A DNA stretch of 40,447 bases from Calidifontimicrobium sp035325925 (lineage in GTDB: Bacteria > Pseudomonadota > Gammaproteobacteria > Burkholderiales > Burkholderiaceae_C). Shown in pieces: positions 25,001 through 33,389 of the stretch; position 1 is the stretch's first letter, and every line of letters starts with the position of its first letter. Under the pieces are notes generated by a model. That model was given only the letters and a program-made list of their open reading frames with translations. It was not told the origin of the DNA and ran no database searches. The DNA lies in NCBI RefSeq assembly GCF_035325925.1, contig NZ_DAOKZA010000034.1, forward strand, positions 1-40,447, in the 5' to 3' direction. A program made the position numbers and the translations under genes.

Positions 25001-25879
25001 GTGCTGAGCCCGCGCCAGGTCGGCGTGCTGGCCCTGCTGACGCTGATGTGGGGCGTCAACTGGCCGATGATGAAGTTCAGCCTGCGCGAGATCACGCCGC
25101 TGTGGTTTCGTGCACTGACCATGGGCGGCGGCGCACTGACGCTGTGGCTGTTCTTTCGCTGGCGCGGCGTCGACATGCGCCTGCCGTGGCGCGAGGTCGG
25201 CCGCGTGGCCTGGCTGGCACTGCCGAACATCGTCGGCTGGCACCTGTTCTCGATCCTCGGGCTCAAGGAGCTGGCCTCGGGACGCGCGGCGATCCTGGGC
25301 TTCACGATGCCGGTGTGGACAATGCTGATCGGCGCGCTGCTGGCGCACGAGAAGCTCGATGCGCGGGTGTGGCTGAGCATGGTCGCGGCGACTGCCGCGG
25401 TGGGCCTGCTGTCGACGCAGGAGCTGGCCGCGCTGGCCGGCCGCCCGGTGGGCGTGCTGTGGATGCAGCTGGCCGCCCTGTCGTGGGCGCTGGGCACGCT
25501 GCTGATGCGCCGCACGAAGACGACGCTGCCCACCGAGGCGGTGACGGTGTGGATGATGCTGATGGGCGCGGCGTTCTTCTGGCTCGTCGCGCCGCTGGCC
25601 GAGCCGGCGCCGCACTGGCGCTTCAGCGCGCCGATGTGGGCGTCGCTGGCGTACGGCGTGTTCCTCAACTACGGCTATGCGCAGGTGATCTGGTTCTCGC
25701 TGGCGCGCGACCTGCCGCCGTCGGCCAGCGCGTTCTCGATCATGGCGGTGCCGGTGGTCGGCACGCTGGGCGCGACGCTGATCGTCGGCGAACGCCCCGG
25801 CTGGGCCGATGCCGCGGCAATCGCCTGCGTCAGCCTGGCCATCGCCAGCGCGCTGCTGCCGCGCAGGAGCGCGCGGTGA
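25001..25879 (+). CDS. EamA-family (DMT) inner-membrane permease
   Basis: Protein of 292 residues with about ten hydrophobic segments in two EamA repeats. The first opens LLTLMWGVNWPMMKFSL, a DMT-superfamily start. The second begins near residue 145 at LWMQLAALSWALGTLLMRR, and VPVVGTLGATLIVGERPG is the typical GE motif of the last repeat. Members export amino acids, nucleobases or metabolites; the substrate here cannot be read. The GTG at 25001 starts 13 bases after thyA, and the stop overlaps folA (GTGA). The position between two folate enzymes suggests cotranscription but does not prove a folate role. Confidence 0.9.
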   Translation: MLSPRQVGVLALLTLMWGVNWPMMKFSLREITPLWFRALTMGGGALTLWLFFRWRGVDMRLPWREVGRVAWLALPNIVGWHLFSILGLKELASGRAAILGFTMPVWTMLIGALLAHEKLDARVWLSMVAATAAVGLLSTQELAALAGRPVGVLWMQLAALSWALGTLLMRRTKTTLPTEAVTVWMMLMGAAFFWLVAPLAEPAPHWRFSAPMWASLAYGVFLNYGYAQVIWFSLARDLPPSASAFSIMAVPVVGTLGATLIVGERPGWADAAAIACVSLAIASALLPRRSAR

Positions 25880-26406
25880 ACCGGCGGCGCACCGTCGTCG
25901 CGCTGATCGCCGCGGTGGCGCGCAACGGCGCGATCGGCCGCGACAACGCCCTGCTGTGGCGCGACCCGCAGGACATGGCGCACTTCCGCCAGGCCACGCT
26001 GGGCTGCCCCGTGGTGATGGGTCGGCGCACCTGGGACTCGCTGCCACCGCGCTTTCGTCCGCTGCCGGGGCGGCGCAACGTGGTCGTCACGCGCAATCCG
26101 CAGTGGCACGCCGACGGCGCCGAGTCCTCGACGTCGCTGGCCGACGCGCTGGCGCGGCTGGCCGGCGCGCCGAAGGTGTTCGTCATCGGCGGCGCGCAGC
26201 TGTACGCCGCAGCGCTGCCGTGGGCCGACGAGCTGGTGCTCACCGAGATCGACGCCGAGCTCGACGGCGATGCGCACTTCCCGCGCTGGGACCGCGCCGA
26301 CTTCGACGAGGTCGCGCGCGAGCCGCACACCGCCACCGACGGCACGCGTTTCGCCTTCGTCACGTACCGTCGCCGTCGTCGCGGCGGCGCAGAATCGCGT
26401 GCATGA
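25876..26406 (+). CDS. folA: Dihydrofolate reductase
   Basis: Enzyme of 176 residues that reduces dihydrofolate to tetrahydrofolate with NADPH, the target of trimethoprim. The N-terminal AAVARNGAIGRDNALLWRDPQDMAHFR contains the Met20-type loop and the acidic substrate-binding residue (Asp33). VVMGRRTWDSLPPRFRPLPGRRNVVVTR binds NADPH, and VFVIGGAQLYAAAL is the GG motif. The GTG at 25876 overlaps the EamA stop as GTGA and has AGGAG seven bases upstream. The ATGA at the 3' end overlaps aroG. The C-terminal TYRRRRRGGAESRA is more basic than usual. Confidence 0.95.
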   Translation: MNRRRTVVALIAAVARNGAIGRDNALLWRDPQDMAHFRQATLGCPVVMGRRTWDSLPPRFRPLPGRRNVVVTRNPQWHADGAESSTSLADALARLAGAPKVFVIGGAQLYAAALPWADELVLTEIDAELDGDAHFPRWDRADFDEVAREPHTATDGTRFAFVTYRRRRRGGAESRA

Positions 26407-27533
26407 CCGCTCTGGACGACCCCACCCACGACCGCGAAGTCGGCAGCCGCCGCATCGCCCCGGGCAGCACGCGCGACACCACGCGCATCGACGACGTGCG
26501 CATCGACGCGGTGCGCCCCCTGATCACGCCCGCGCTGCTGCAGGAGAAGCTGCCGGTGCCCGAGGCGGCGCTGATGCTGGTCGAGGACACCCGCGCGCAG
26601 GTGGCCGCGGTGCTCGATGGCCGCGACGACCGGCTGCTGGCGGTGGTGGGCCCCTGCTCGATCCACGACCACGACCAGGCGCTGCAGTACGCCGCGCGGC
26701 TGAAGGCGCTGGCCGACGAGCTGGCCGGCGAGCTGCTGCCGGTGATGCGCGTGTACTTCGAGAAGCCGCGCACCACGGTGGGCTGGAAGGGCTACATCAA
26801 CGACCCGCACCTGGACGGCAGCTTCGCGATCAACGAGGGGCTCGAGCGCGCGCGCCGGCTGCTGCTCGACGTGCTGGCGCTGGGCCTGCCCGCCGGCACC
26901 GAGTTCCTCGACCTGCTGAGCCCGCAGTTCATCAGCGACCTCGTCAGCTGGGGCGCGATCGGTGCGCGCACCACCGAGAGCCAGAGCCACCGCCAGCTGG
27001 CGTCGGGGTTGAGCTGCCCGGTGGGATTCAAGAACGGCACCGACGGCAGCGTCAAGGTGGCGGCCGACGCCATCGTCGCCGCGCGCGCGCCGCACGCCTT
27101 CATCGGCATGACCAAGATGGGGCAGGCCGCGGTGTTCGAGACGCGCGGCAACCCGCACTGCCACGTGATCCTGCGCGGCGGGCGCGTGCCGAACCACGGC
27201 GCCGAACACGTCGACAGCGCCTGCGCGCTGCTGCGCGCGGCGGGACTCGCCGAGCGGCTGATGGTCGACTGCAGCCACGCCAACAGCCGCAAGGACCACC
27301 GCCGCCAGGCCGACGTGGCGCGCGACCTGGCCGCGCAGCTGCAGGCCGGCGAGCGCCGCATCGCCGGCGTGATGATCGAGAGCCACCTGCACGAGGGTCG
27401 CCAGGACCTGGTGCCCGGCCAGCCGCTGCGCTGGGGCGTGTCGATCACCGATGCCTGCCTGGGCTGGGACCAGACCGAGCCGGTGCTGCGCGAACTGGCG
27501 CAGGCGGTGCGCGCCAGACGGCAGCAGCGGTAA
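26403..27533 (+). CDS. aroG: 3-deoxy-7-phosphoheptulonate synthase (class I DAHP synthase)
   Basis: First enzyme of the shikimate pathway, 376 residues, condensing PEP and erythrose 4-phosphate. The active-site motifs are VVGPCSIHDHDQA, the PEP-binding FEKPRTTVGWKGY, GARTTESQSHRQLASGLSCPVGFKNGTDGS, and the metal-binding DCSHANSRKDH, with SITDACLGWDQT at the end. This is the E. coli AroF/G/H type. The N-terminal extension (about residues 1-40) likely forms the regulatory interface for feedback by aromatic amino acids; which amino acid is not determined, so the symbol aroG is provisional. The ATG at 26403 overlaps the folA stop, so the two genes are coupled. Confidence 0.94.
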   Translation: MTALDDPTHDREVGSRRIAPGSTRDTTRIDDVRIDAVRPLITPALLQEKLPVPEAALMLVEDTRAQVAAVLDGRDDRLLAVVGPCSIHDHDQALQYAARLKALADELAGELLPVMRVYFEKPRTTVGWKGYINDPHLDGSFAINEGLERARRLLLDVLALGLPAGTEFLDLLSPQFISDLVSWGAIGARTTESQSHRQLASGLSCPVGFKNGTDGSVKVAADAIVAARAPHAFIGMTKMGQAAVFETRGNPHCHVILRGGRVPNHGAEHVDSACALLRAAGLAERLMVDCSHANSRKDHRRQADVARDLAAQLQAGERRIAGVMIESHLHEGRQDLVPGQPLRWGVSITDACLGWDQTEPVLRELAQAVRARRQQR

Positions 27534-27552
27534 CCACGCGCCAGGCGAAGCC

Positions 27553-27596
27553 GCGACGAGCGAAGTCGTGTTGGTGTCCGGGCGGGCGCTCGTCGC
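27553..27596. terminator. Inverted repeat between convergent aroG and GNAT gene
   Basis: GCGACGAGCG (27553-27562) and CGCTCGTCGC (27587-27596) are perfect 10-base inverted copies separated by 24 bases. They fill the 66-base gap between two converging genes, so a bidirectional terminator role is plausible though no T-run is present. Confidence 0.45.
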
Positions 27597-27599
27597 CGC

Positions 27600-28262
27600 T
27601 CAGCGCAAGATCCCTGCGCGATGACCGCGCGGCCCGGGGTCCTGCGTGTCCGGCGGGGTGCAGGTGCAAGGTGCGCGGTTGCCGCCGTGCGGGCGCACCC
27701 CTGTCAGCGCCAGTCTGAAGCCGAACACCGGCAGTCCCTGCTGCGCGAAGTCGAGGTCCTCGAAGCGGACGAAACCCAGGCTCTCGTACAGGCGCCACGC
27801 CACCTGCATCGGCGCCGTCGTGTGCAGGATCATCTGCGCGTGTCCGCGCCTGCGCGCCAGCGCGATGCAGGCCCGGGTCAGCGCCCTGCCGACGCCGGCA
27901 CCGCGATGCCACGGGTCGACGCCGAGCAGGCGCATGCCCGATGCGTCGCGCACCAACGTGGCGCGGCCGCCGGAGCCGTAGTGCGCCATGTCGCCGAAGT
28001 ACACGACGCCGCCGGCCAGCACCGCGTCCGCCCTCACCGCCACCAGCACCCGCGCCTGCGGCACGCGGGCAAAGCGGTCGACGTTGGCCATCAGCTCGTA
28101 GTAGCGCGGTTGCTCGGCCGGCGTCGGAAAGCCGTCGAGCGCGGAGTACACGCGCACGAGCAGCCGGCCGAGCGCGTCGAACTCGTCGGCGCGGGCGTCG
28201 CGGATGGTCAGTGGCGCGGGGTGGTCGATCACGTCGGGAGTCGGCGGCGTCTTCGGGTCCAC
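27600..28262 (-). CDS. GNAT-family N-acetyltransferase
   Basis: Protein of 220 residues. The GNAT fold is visible from about residue 18 (LTIRDARADEFDALGRLLVRVY) to about 185. Motif A, the acetyl-CoA pyrophosphate loop, is LLGVDPWHRGAGVGRALTRACIALARRRG, and motif B includes WRLYESLGFVRFEDLDF. The GTG at 28262 has a GAGGAGG about nine bases upstream. The C-terminal 30 residues (after FGFRLALTGV) are Pro/Thr/Arg-rich and look like a non-conserved read-through tail. The substrate is unknown. It is convergent with aroG and divergent from the membrane TPR gene, 242 bases away. Confidence 0.85.
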   Translation of the reverse strand: MDPKTPPTPDVIDHPAPLTIRDARADEFDALGRLLVRVYSALDGFPTPAEQPRYYELMANVDRFARVPQARVLVAVRADAVLAGGVVYFGDMAHYGSGGRATLVRDASGMRLLGVDPWHRGAGVGRALTRACIALARRRGHAQMILHTTAPMQVAWRLYESLGFVRFEDLDFAQQGLPVFGFRLALTGVRPHGGNRAPCTCTPPDTQDPGPRGHRAGILR

Positions 28263-28504
28263 GTTCGGGTCCTCCTCGGTCGATGGCGGAGTGCCGGCTG
28301 GCGACACGCCGGCGCGCCGGCGGCGACACCGTCGGCCACGCGGGCGGCACGTGCGGATTCTTCCGGTCGGCCCACCGCGCCGCTTCTCCCGGCGTCGCCG
28401 AAGCTTGCCCGCGCGTCCTGCGCACGCGCGCATCCGCGCTGCAACCCGGGCGATAGACTGCACCCGGCGGCGCCACGCCGCTGCGACGCCCACCACCTCC
28501 GCCG

Positions 28505-29119
28505 ATGCCCACCGACGACAACGAACTCGACACCTACCTGCTGCAGGCGGCCGGCATCCGCCGCGACGCGCTGAACCTCAAGTGCGCGCTGGGCGTGGTC
28601 ACGCTGGGCTGGCTGCTCGTCGTCGCGTTCGACCAGCTGGGCAAGAAATCGCACGGGTGGGCCTACGCCCTGCCCGCGGTGACGCTGGTGGTGTGGCTCG
28701 GCCAGCAGGGTTCGTACGCGGCGCTGGCGCTGGCCGCGGCGATCTACGCGGCGGGCTGGATCAACGCGAACCAGGTGCTGTCGCGCATCGAACGCCAGGC
28801 GCAGGCGCGCGTTGCACGGCTGACGCAGGACATCGACACGGCCCCCGGCGCCGACGCGCTGCTGCAGCGCGGCGCGACGCTGGCCAAGGTGCTGCATCGG
28901 CACGACGACGCCGCCGCCGACTTCGAGGCCGCGCTGCGCCTGGGCGGCGGGCCGCGCCGCTGGCTGAACCTGGCTGGCGTGCAGGCCTGCGCCGCCGGCC
29001 GGCATGCACTGGGCGTGCAGCTGTTCGAGCGCGCGCTGGAGGTACCCGGCGAGGAGTCGCTGATCGCGCAGATCGGCAAGAACCGCGACACCGCGCGCAA
29101 GCTCGCGCAGGCGTCGTGA
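28505..29119 (+). CDS. Membrane protein with TPR-like C-terminus, unknown function
   Basis: Protein of 204 residues. Two or three hydrophobic segments lie at about residues 28-45, 53-65 and 70-85, followed by a cytoplasmic helical region with two TPR-like units (GATLAKVLHRHDDAAADFEAAL and LAGVQACAAGRHALGVQLFERAL). I do not recognise the family. The layout resembles small membrane proteins of betaproteobacteria with a C-terminal repeat used for partner binding. The ATG at 28505 has no Shine-Dalgarno sequence. A TAGACT hexamer lies about 46 bases upstream. No neighbour suggests its role. Confidence 0.7.
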   Translation: MPTDDNELDTYLLQAAGIRRDALNLKCALGVVTLGWLLVVAFDQLGKKSHGWAYALPAVTLVVWLGQQGSYAALALAAAIYAAGWINANQVLSRIERQAQARVARLTQDIDTAPGADALLQRGATLAKVLHRHDDAAADFEAALRLGGGPRRWLNLAGVQACAAGRHALGVQLFERALEVPGEESLIAQIGKNRDTARKLAQAS

Positions 29120-29697
29120 CCGCGTTCACCCCGACCCGACACGTCCGGTCATGAAGCCTGCGACCGCGGAGTCCCCCGCTGCACGGCCGATGACCGGGCG
29201 GCACACCGGGTGCTGCGCTGCCCCGGCCGAGGCCTGCCGGCGGACGCGCCCGGCGGCAGGCCAGCCACAGGCCCGTCGGCGCAACCGGCGCGCCGGCCTG
29301 GGCCGTGCCGCCGTTGGCGACGATGGCGATGTCGGTGGTGACCGGGGCAGCGCCGGGGCCCCGGCTCGTGTCGCCTGACCGGTCGATCGAACCGGCTCTG
29401 CGGGTGACGACGGCCGCCGACGCGGTGCCGCAGCGGGATCCGGGGACGGCTGCCGTCGACGGCGCTCGCGCGCAGTGTCGACCCGTGATGACCGCGCCCA
29501 TCATCACGGCCTCGCGCGCGACGAGCGTCGGTGCGGCTCGTCGCGTGCATGGCGCGTTGGTGCGACCGGGTCCCGACGGTCGGTGACGTCGCTGGGCGCG
29601 AACAGACCGGGCGCGTGCATCGGGCCGGCGTCGCTGCACCGTGCCGCGCTCGCCGGTGCGGCGCCGCGACGGCCCATCGATCGGGTCCGACCTGCGC
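29120..29697. other. 578-base stretch with no supported gene
   Basis: Open frames exist on both strands but none has a convincing start site, conserved motif or the strong third-position G/C seen in neighbouring genes. The best minus-strand frame (about 29160-29520) is rich in Gly, Ala and Thr and could be a decayed secreted-protein gene. Short inverted repeats abound, as expected from base composition. I see no repeat array, RNA gene or promoter here. Confidence 0.5.
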
Positions 29698-31017
29698 TCA
29701 GGCGGCCTCGGCCCGCTGGACCAGGCGCTGCGCGAGCGGGCTCGCCGGGCGCATCGCGGCCCGCTCGGCGGTCAGCGCTGCCGCGAGCGATCGGTCCCGG
29801 CCACGCAGCGCGGCCTCGATCAGCGTCAGGTCGATCAGGTCACGCTGGGCGTGGCTGCCGCCGAAGCGATGCGCGTAGGAGCGCACCGGCCGCAACAGCG
29901 CGACGACGGTCGGGAAGTCGCCCGCGACGAAGGCCTGCACCGCGCGCGTGGCCGGCTCGCCGACCTCGGCGGTGAAGGCGCGGTTGTCGCCGCCGTCGGC
30001 CATCGCGGCACGCTGCGTCTCGCGCAGCCGCGCGGCAAGGTCGGCTCGCCCGGCGCTGGCGAACGCCATCATCGCGTGCAGGTCGTTGAAGGCGTAGTTG
30101 CCCGCGTCGGCGTGCGGGGCCCAGCGCTCGGCCAGGGCCTGCCAGCGGTCGCCGACGTCGACGCCGCGCAGCACGAGGCGCCACAGCAGCGCGCTCTGGT
30201 CGATCATGTCGAGCACCACGCCCGAGCCCGGACCGCCGATCGAGGCGTCGTACATCGCGAGGACCTCGTCGTGGCGGTCCTGCTCGAGCTTGAACAGTGC
30301 CAAGTGCCACCAGTTGTGCACCGCGAAGAAGCTGTCGCGCGCCCAGTGCTCGACGTTCGGCTCGAGCCAGGCGATGCCCTCCTTCGGCGCGTTGCGCATC
30401 TCGTGCACGTGCGCCACCGCGTGCCAGGCCCAGGTGTCGCGCTGCTGCAGTTCGATCGCGCGCCGACCGGTGCGTTCGGCCTGCGCATAGTCGCCCATCT
30501 CCTCGAGGCCGAAGGCGTGCATGCCGAGCACCGCGTGGTGGCCGGGCATCGCGTCGTTCCAGTGCGGCCGCACGCGGGCGATGCGGTCGCGCAGCATGCG
30601 CGAGTCGCCGGTGAAGAAGTCCAGCTGGTGGCCGGCCTGCAACGCGAGCAGGTCGCGCGGGTGCTGCGCCGAGAGGTCCTCGAGCAGACGGGCCGCATCG
30701 CGCCAGCGTCCCTGGGCCACCCGGGCGGCGGCCTGCGCATGCATGCGCTCGCGTTCGGTGCCGGCATGGCGCGCCGCGGCCTCGGCCTCGTCGCGCGCGG
30801 TCTGCAGCGCGCTCGCCTCGGTGCCGAGCAGGTGCAGCCAGGCGCGCAGGGTGTGCGCGACCGACATCGCGGGCGCGTAGGCGAGCGCGCGGTCGATCGT
30901 CGCGAGCGGGTCGCCGATCAGGCAGCGCAGTTCGTGCGCGGCCTGCTCGTAGTGCTCGATCGCGGTGGCGGTGGCGCCGCTCACCGGATGGCCGAGGGCA
31001 TCGATCAGGGTGGTCAT
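29698..31017 (-). CDS. TTC38-like tetratricopeptide-repeat protein
   Basis: Protein of 439 residues resembling TPR protein 38 (TTC38), a family shared by bacteria and animals with no established activity. Family-typical segments are AHTLRAWLHLLGTE, HPRDLLALQAGHQLDFFTGDSRMLRDRIAR, GHHAVLGMHAFGLEEMGDYAQAE, WAWHAVAHVHEM and FFAVHNWWHLALF; the conserved His/Trp residues suggest a ligand pocket, perhaps metal or flavin, but that is inference. No signal peptide or membrane segment is seen. The ATG at 31017 overlaps the stop of the hydrolase gene (ATGA), and an AGGAG lies seven bases upstream. It is the last gene of the hydroxylase-hydrolase-TTC38 operon. Confidence 0.85.
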   Translation of the reverse strand: MTTLIDALGHPVSGATATAIEHYEQAAHELRCLIGDPLATIDRALAYAPAMSVAHTLRAWLHLLGTEASALQTARDEAEAAARHAGTERERMHAQAAARVAQGRWRDAARLLEDLSAQHPRDLLALQAGHQLDFFTGDSRMLRDRIARVRPHWNDAMPGHHAVLGMHAFGLEEMGDYAQAERTGRRAIELQQRDTWAWHAVAHVHEMRNAPKEGIAWLEPNVEHWARDSFFAVHNWWHLALFKLEQDRHDEVLAMYDASIGGPGSGVVLDMIDQSALLWRLVLRGVDVGDRWQALAERWAPHADAGNYAFNDLHAMMAFASAGRADLAARLRETQRAAMADGGDNRAFTAEVGEPATRAVQAFVAGDFPTVVALLRPVRSYAHRFGGSHAQRDLIDLTLIEAALRGRDRSLAAALTAERAAMRPASPLAQRLVQRAEAA

Positions 31018-31439
31018 GGCAGGTCTCCTTCGGATGGGGCCACCACTGCGGTGGCGACGGATTGGGTGAAACGGGCGAGGTCAGGCGCAAAGCGCTGCGG
31101 CTCCTCCCAGTGCATGGCATGCCCCGCGTCGGCGTACTCGACGAGGCGCAAACCGCCGATGACTTGCAGCATCGCCTGCTGCTCGGCGGCCGGACAAACG
31201 GCGTCGTGACGCCCCCAGACGGTCCACGTGGGTACGTCGATCTCGCGCAGTCGCACCGAGAAGTCGTCGCGCATGAAGCCGGCGAAGGCGGCCCGCCATA
31301 CGCGCGCCGGCACCTTCCGACACGAGTCGGTGACGCCGTGCAGCGCGATCACCGGCAGGTCGTCGCCGCGGCGGCCCTGTTCGGCGAACTCGAGGCGCAG
31401 GCGGCCGGGAAGCTGGATCTGGCGCACGGTGGTCTTCAT
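31014..31439 (-). CDS. Internally deleted alpha/beta-hydrolase
   Basis: Encodes 141 residues, about half of a normal alpha/beta-hydrolase (about 270). Residues 1-41 give the first strands and the oxyanion-side VIALHGVTDSCR. The sequence then jumps at about 31317-31319 to KVPARVWRAAFAGFM, which normally follows the cap region, and continues with PTWTVWGRHDAVCP (the acid residue) and YADAGHAMHWEEP (the catalytic His). The missing part holds the nucleophile elbow (GxSxG) and core strands, so catalysis should be lost. The frame is kept. The ATG at 31439 lies ten bases after the hydroxylase stop, and the stop overlaps the TTC38-like start, which may explain why the frame is retained. It could also be called a pseudogene. 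Confidence 0.75.
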   Translation of the reverse strand: MKTTVRQIQLPGRLRLEFAEQGRRGDDLPVIALHGVTDSCRKVPARVWRAAFAGFMRDDFSVRLREIDVPTWTVWGRHDAVCPAAEQQAMLQVIGGLRLVEYADAGHAMHWEEPQRFAPDLARFTQSVATAVVAPSEGDLP

Positions 31440-31449
31440 CGAGGTGTAC

Positions 31450-32211
31450 TCAGGGTCGGTCGGCGGCAGGACGCGAGACGTCGCGTGCGAGCAGCATGTC
31501 GAGCATCCGTGCCGAGGCGCCGTCCCAGAAGCCGGTGGCATGCTCGAAGCGGCGCGGGTTCTCGAAGGTGCCGAAGAGCATGTCGACCAGCGGCAGGTCG
31601 GCGTAGTTCTTCGCATGGATGCCGCGGGCGTGGTGGATCGTGTGGCTCTCCGGGCGCTGCACGATGAAGCCGAGCCAGCGCGGCGTGCGCAGGTTGGCGT
31701 GCTGGAAGATCGCGAGGAAGGTGATCACGAGGATCGTCGCCGTCGCGGCGGCCGGCGGCAGGCCGAGCAGCGTCAGCGCCACGCTGGGCACCAGCGACCA
31801 GCCGACGATGTCCAGCGGGCGTAACCAGAACGCACCGTAGACGTCGAGCCGCTCGGCGCTGTGGTGCATCTGGTGCGACACGCGAAACCACGCGTCGATG
31901 CCGTGCATGCCGCGGTGATAGGCGTACGCGAACAGCTCGTAGACGATCAGGCCGAGACCCGCCGCGGCCAAGACGGGCCAGCCCGACAGGTCGAACAGCT
32001 GCAGCGGCGCGAGCGTGTCGGCCCACAGCAGCGGCAGGTACGACGAGAGCAGGAAGTACAGCGCAAACACGGCCAGCGCACGGGCGTGCCAGCCGGGCAC
32101 GCGCGGCAGCGGCCGGCCGGGGGCCAGGCGCTCGGCGAGCGCGAGGGCCGCGAACATCGCGAGCATCGTCAGGGTGATCGGATCGAGCAGCAGGTCGAGA
32201 GGGGTCGGCAT
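31450..32211 (-). CDS. Sterol desaturase/fatty-acid hydroxylase-family protein
   Basis: Membrane di-iron oxygenase of 253 residues. Hydrophobic segments lie at about residues 8-28, 44-63, 80-97 and 137-170. The histidine clusters that bind two irons are complete: HRGMH (99-103), HQMHH (113-117), a His at 171 and HTIHH (190-194), followed by His199. This is the fatty-acid hydroxylase superfamily; the substrate (lipid, sterol, hopanoid or carotenoid) is not determined. The ATG at 32211 has GGAG eight bases upstream. It is the first gene of the operon with the hydrolase and TTC38-like genes, and is divergent from a GlxA-type regulator. Confidence 0.92.
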   Translation of the reverse strand: MPTPLDLLLDPITLTMLAMFAALALAERLAPGRPLPRVPGWHARALAVFALYFLLSSYLPLLWADTLAPLQLFDLSGWPVLAAAGLGLIVYELFAYAYHRGMHGIDAWFRVSHQMHHSAERLDVYGAFWLRPLDIVGWSLVPSVALTLLGLPPAAATATILVITFLAIFQHANLRTPRWLGFIVQRPESHTIHHARGIHAKNYADLPLVDMLFGTFENPRRFEHATGFWDGASARMLDMLLARDVSRPAADRP

Positions 32212-32337
32212 CGATGGGCTCCGGCAAGTGGGGTTCGGCGCGGGTCGGCGCAGGAGCGGCAGTGTGCGCACGCGGCCCGATGCCGACCAGCGGCGATTCG
32301 GCAAGAATCCGTCCATTCCGGCCACACGGAGGCGTCC

Positions 32338-33378
32338 ATGACGAAGCGACCGATCACGGTGGCGTTGCTGGCGATGCCCGGTGTCACCGCGGGAACGCTG
32401 TACGGCTTCCACGACTGCCTGTCGGGCGTGCACCGCGACTGGTCGCTGCTGCACGGCGGTGACGCCGAGTCGCCGTTTCGCTCGCTCATCGTCAGCCGCG
32501 ACGGCCGGCCGCTCGAGGCGGCGAACGGCGTACGCATCACGCCGGACGCTTCGTTCGAGGCCTGCGAATCGCCCGACGTGGTGTGCGTGACCGACATCGC
32601 GGTGCCCCCCGGCGAGCCGCTCGGCGACGACTACGACCCCGAGGTGGCCTGGCTGCGCGAGCGCCATGACCAGGGCGCGATCCTGGCTTCGTCGTGCTCG
32701 GGGGCGGTGCTGCTCGCGCGCACCGGATTTCTCGAAGGGCTGGACGCCACGTCGCACTGGGCCTACTGCGACGCCCTGAGTCGCGAGTACCCGCGCACGC
32801 GCTGGCACCCGGAGCGCGGCCTGCTCTTCGCCGGGGCCGGCCAGCGCATCGTGATGGCCGGCAGCGGCATCGCGTGGCACCAGCTCGTGATGGCGCTGAT
32901 CAGCCGCTTCGCCGGCGCCGAAGCGGCGATGCAGGTGGCGCGCATCAACCTGATCGACTGGGCGGCGACGAGCCCGATCGCCTACGCGTCGCTGCGCCAC
33001 GGCGCCCAGGCGAGCGACCCGCCGGTGGCGGCCGCACAGGCCTGGGCGGCCGAGAACTACCGGCACGAGGCGCCGGTGGCGCAGATGGTCGCTGTCTCCG
33101 GCCTTGCCGAGCGCACGTTCAAGCGTCGCTTCGCCCAGGCCACCGGCATGGGCCCGCTCGACTACGTGCATCACCTGCGGCTGGAGGAGGCCAAGCAGAT
33201 GCTCGAGTCCGGCGAGGCGTCGATCGAGGCGGTGGCCTACGAGGTCGGCTACCGCGACGCGAGCTTTTTCAACCGGCTGTTCCGGCGCAAGGTGCTGATG
33301 TCGCCCACCCAGTACCGGCGCCGTTTCGGGGCGCTGAGGTCGCGCCTGCGCGAGGCGCGCACCGCGCTCGGCGCCTGA
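32338..33378 (+). CDS. GlxA-type AraC-family transcriptional regulator
   Basis: Regulator of 346 residues. Residues about 6-190 form a DJ-1/PfpI (class I glutamine amidotransferase-like) domain with VALLAMPGVTAGTLYGF and a Cys120 in ASSCSGAVLLA, the nucleophile-elbow position. The C-terminus carries two helix-turn-helix motifs of the AraC type: APVAQMVAVSGLAERTFKRRFAQATGMGPLDYV, then IEAVAYEVGYRDASFFNRLFRRKVLMSPTQYRRRF. The ATG at 32338 has GGAGG five bases upstream. It is divergent from the hydroxylase gene (126-base spacer), so it probably controls that operon, perhaps in response to a small metabolite sensed by the PfpI domain. Confidence 0.92.
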   Translation: MTKRPITVALLAMPGVTAGTLYGFHDCLSGVHRDWSLLHGGDAESPFRSLIVSRDGRPLEAANGVRITPDASFEACESPDVVCVTDIAVPPGEPLGDDYDPEVAWLRERHDQGAILASSCSGAVLLARTGFLEGLDATSHWAYCDALSREYPRTRWHPERGLLFAGAGQRIVMAGSGIAWHQLVMALISRFAGAEAAMQVARINLIDWAATSPIAYASLRHGAQASDPPVAAAQAWAAENYRHEAPVAQMVAVSGLAERTFKRRFAQATGMGPLDYVHHLRLEEAKQMLESGEASIEAVAYEVGYRDASFFNRLFRRKVLMSPTQYRRRFGALRSRLREARTALGA

Positions 33379-33389
33379 TCGGGTCGCGG

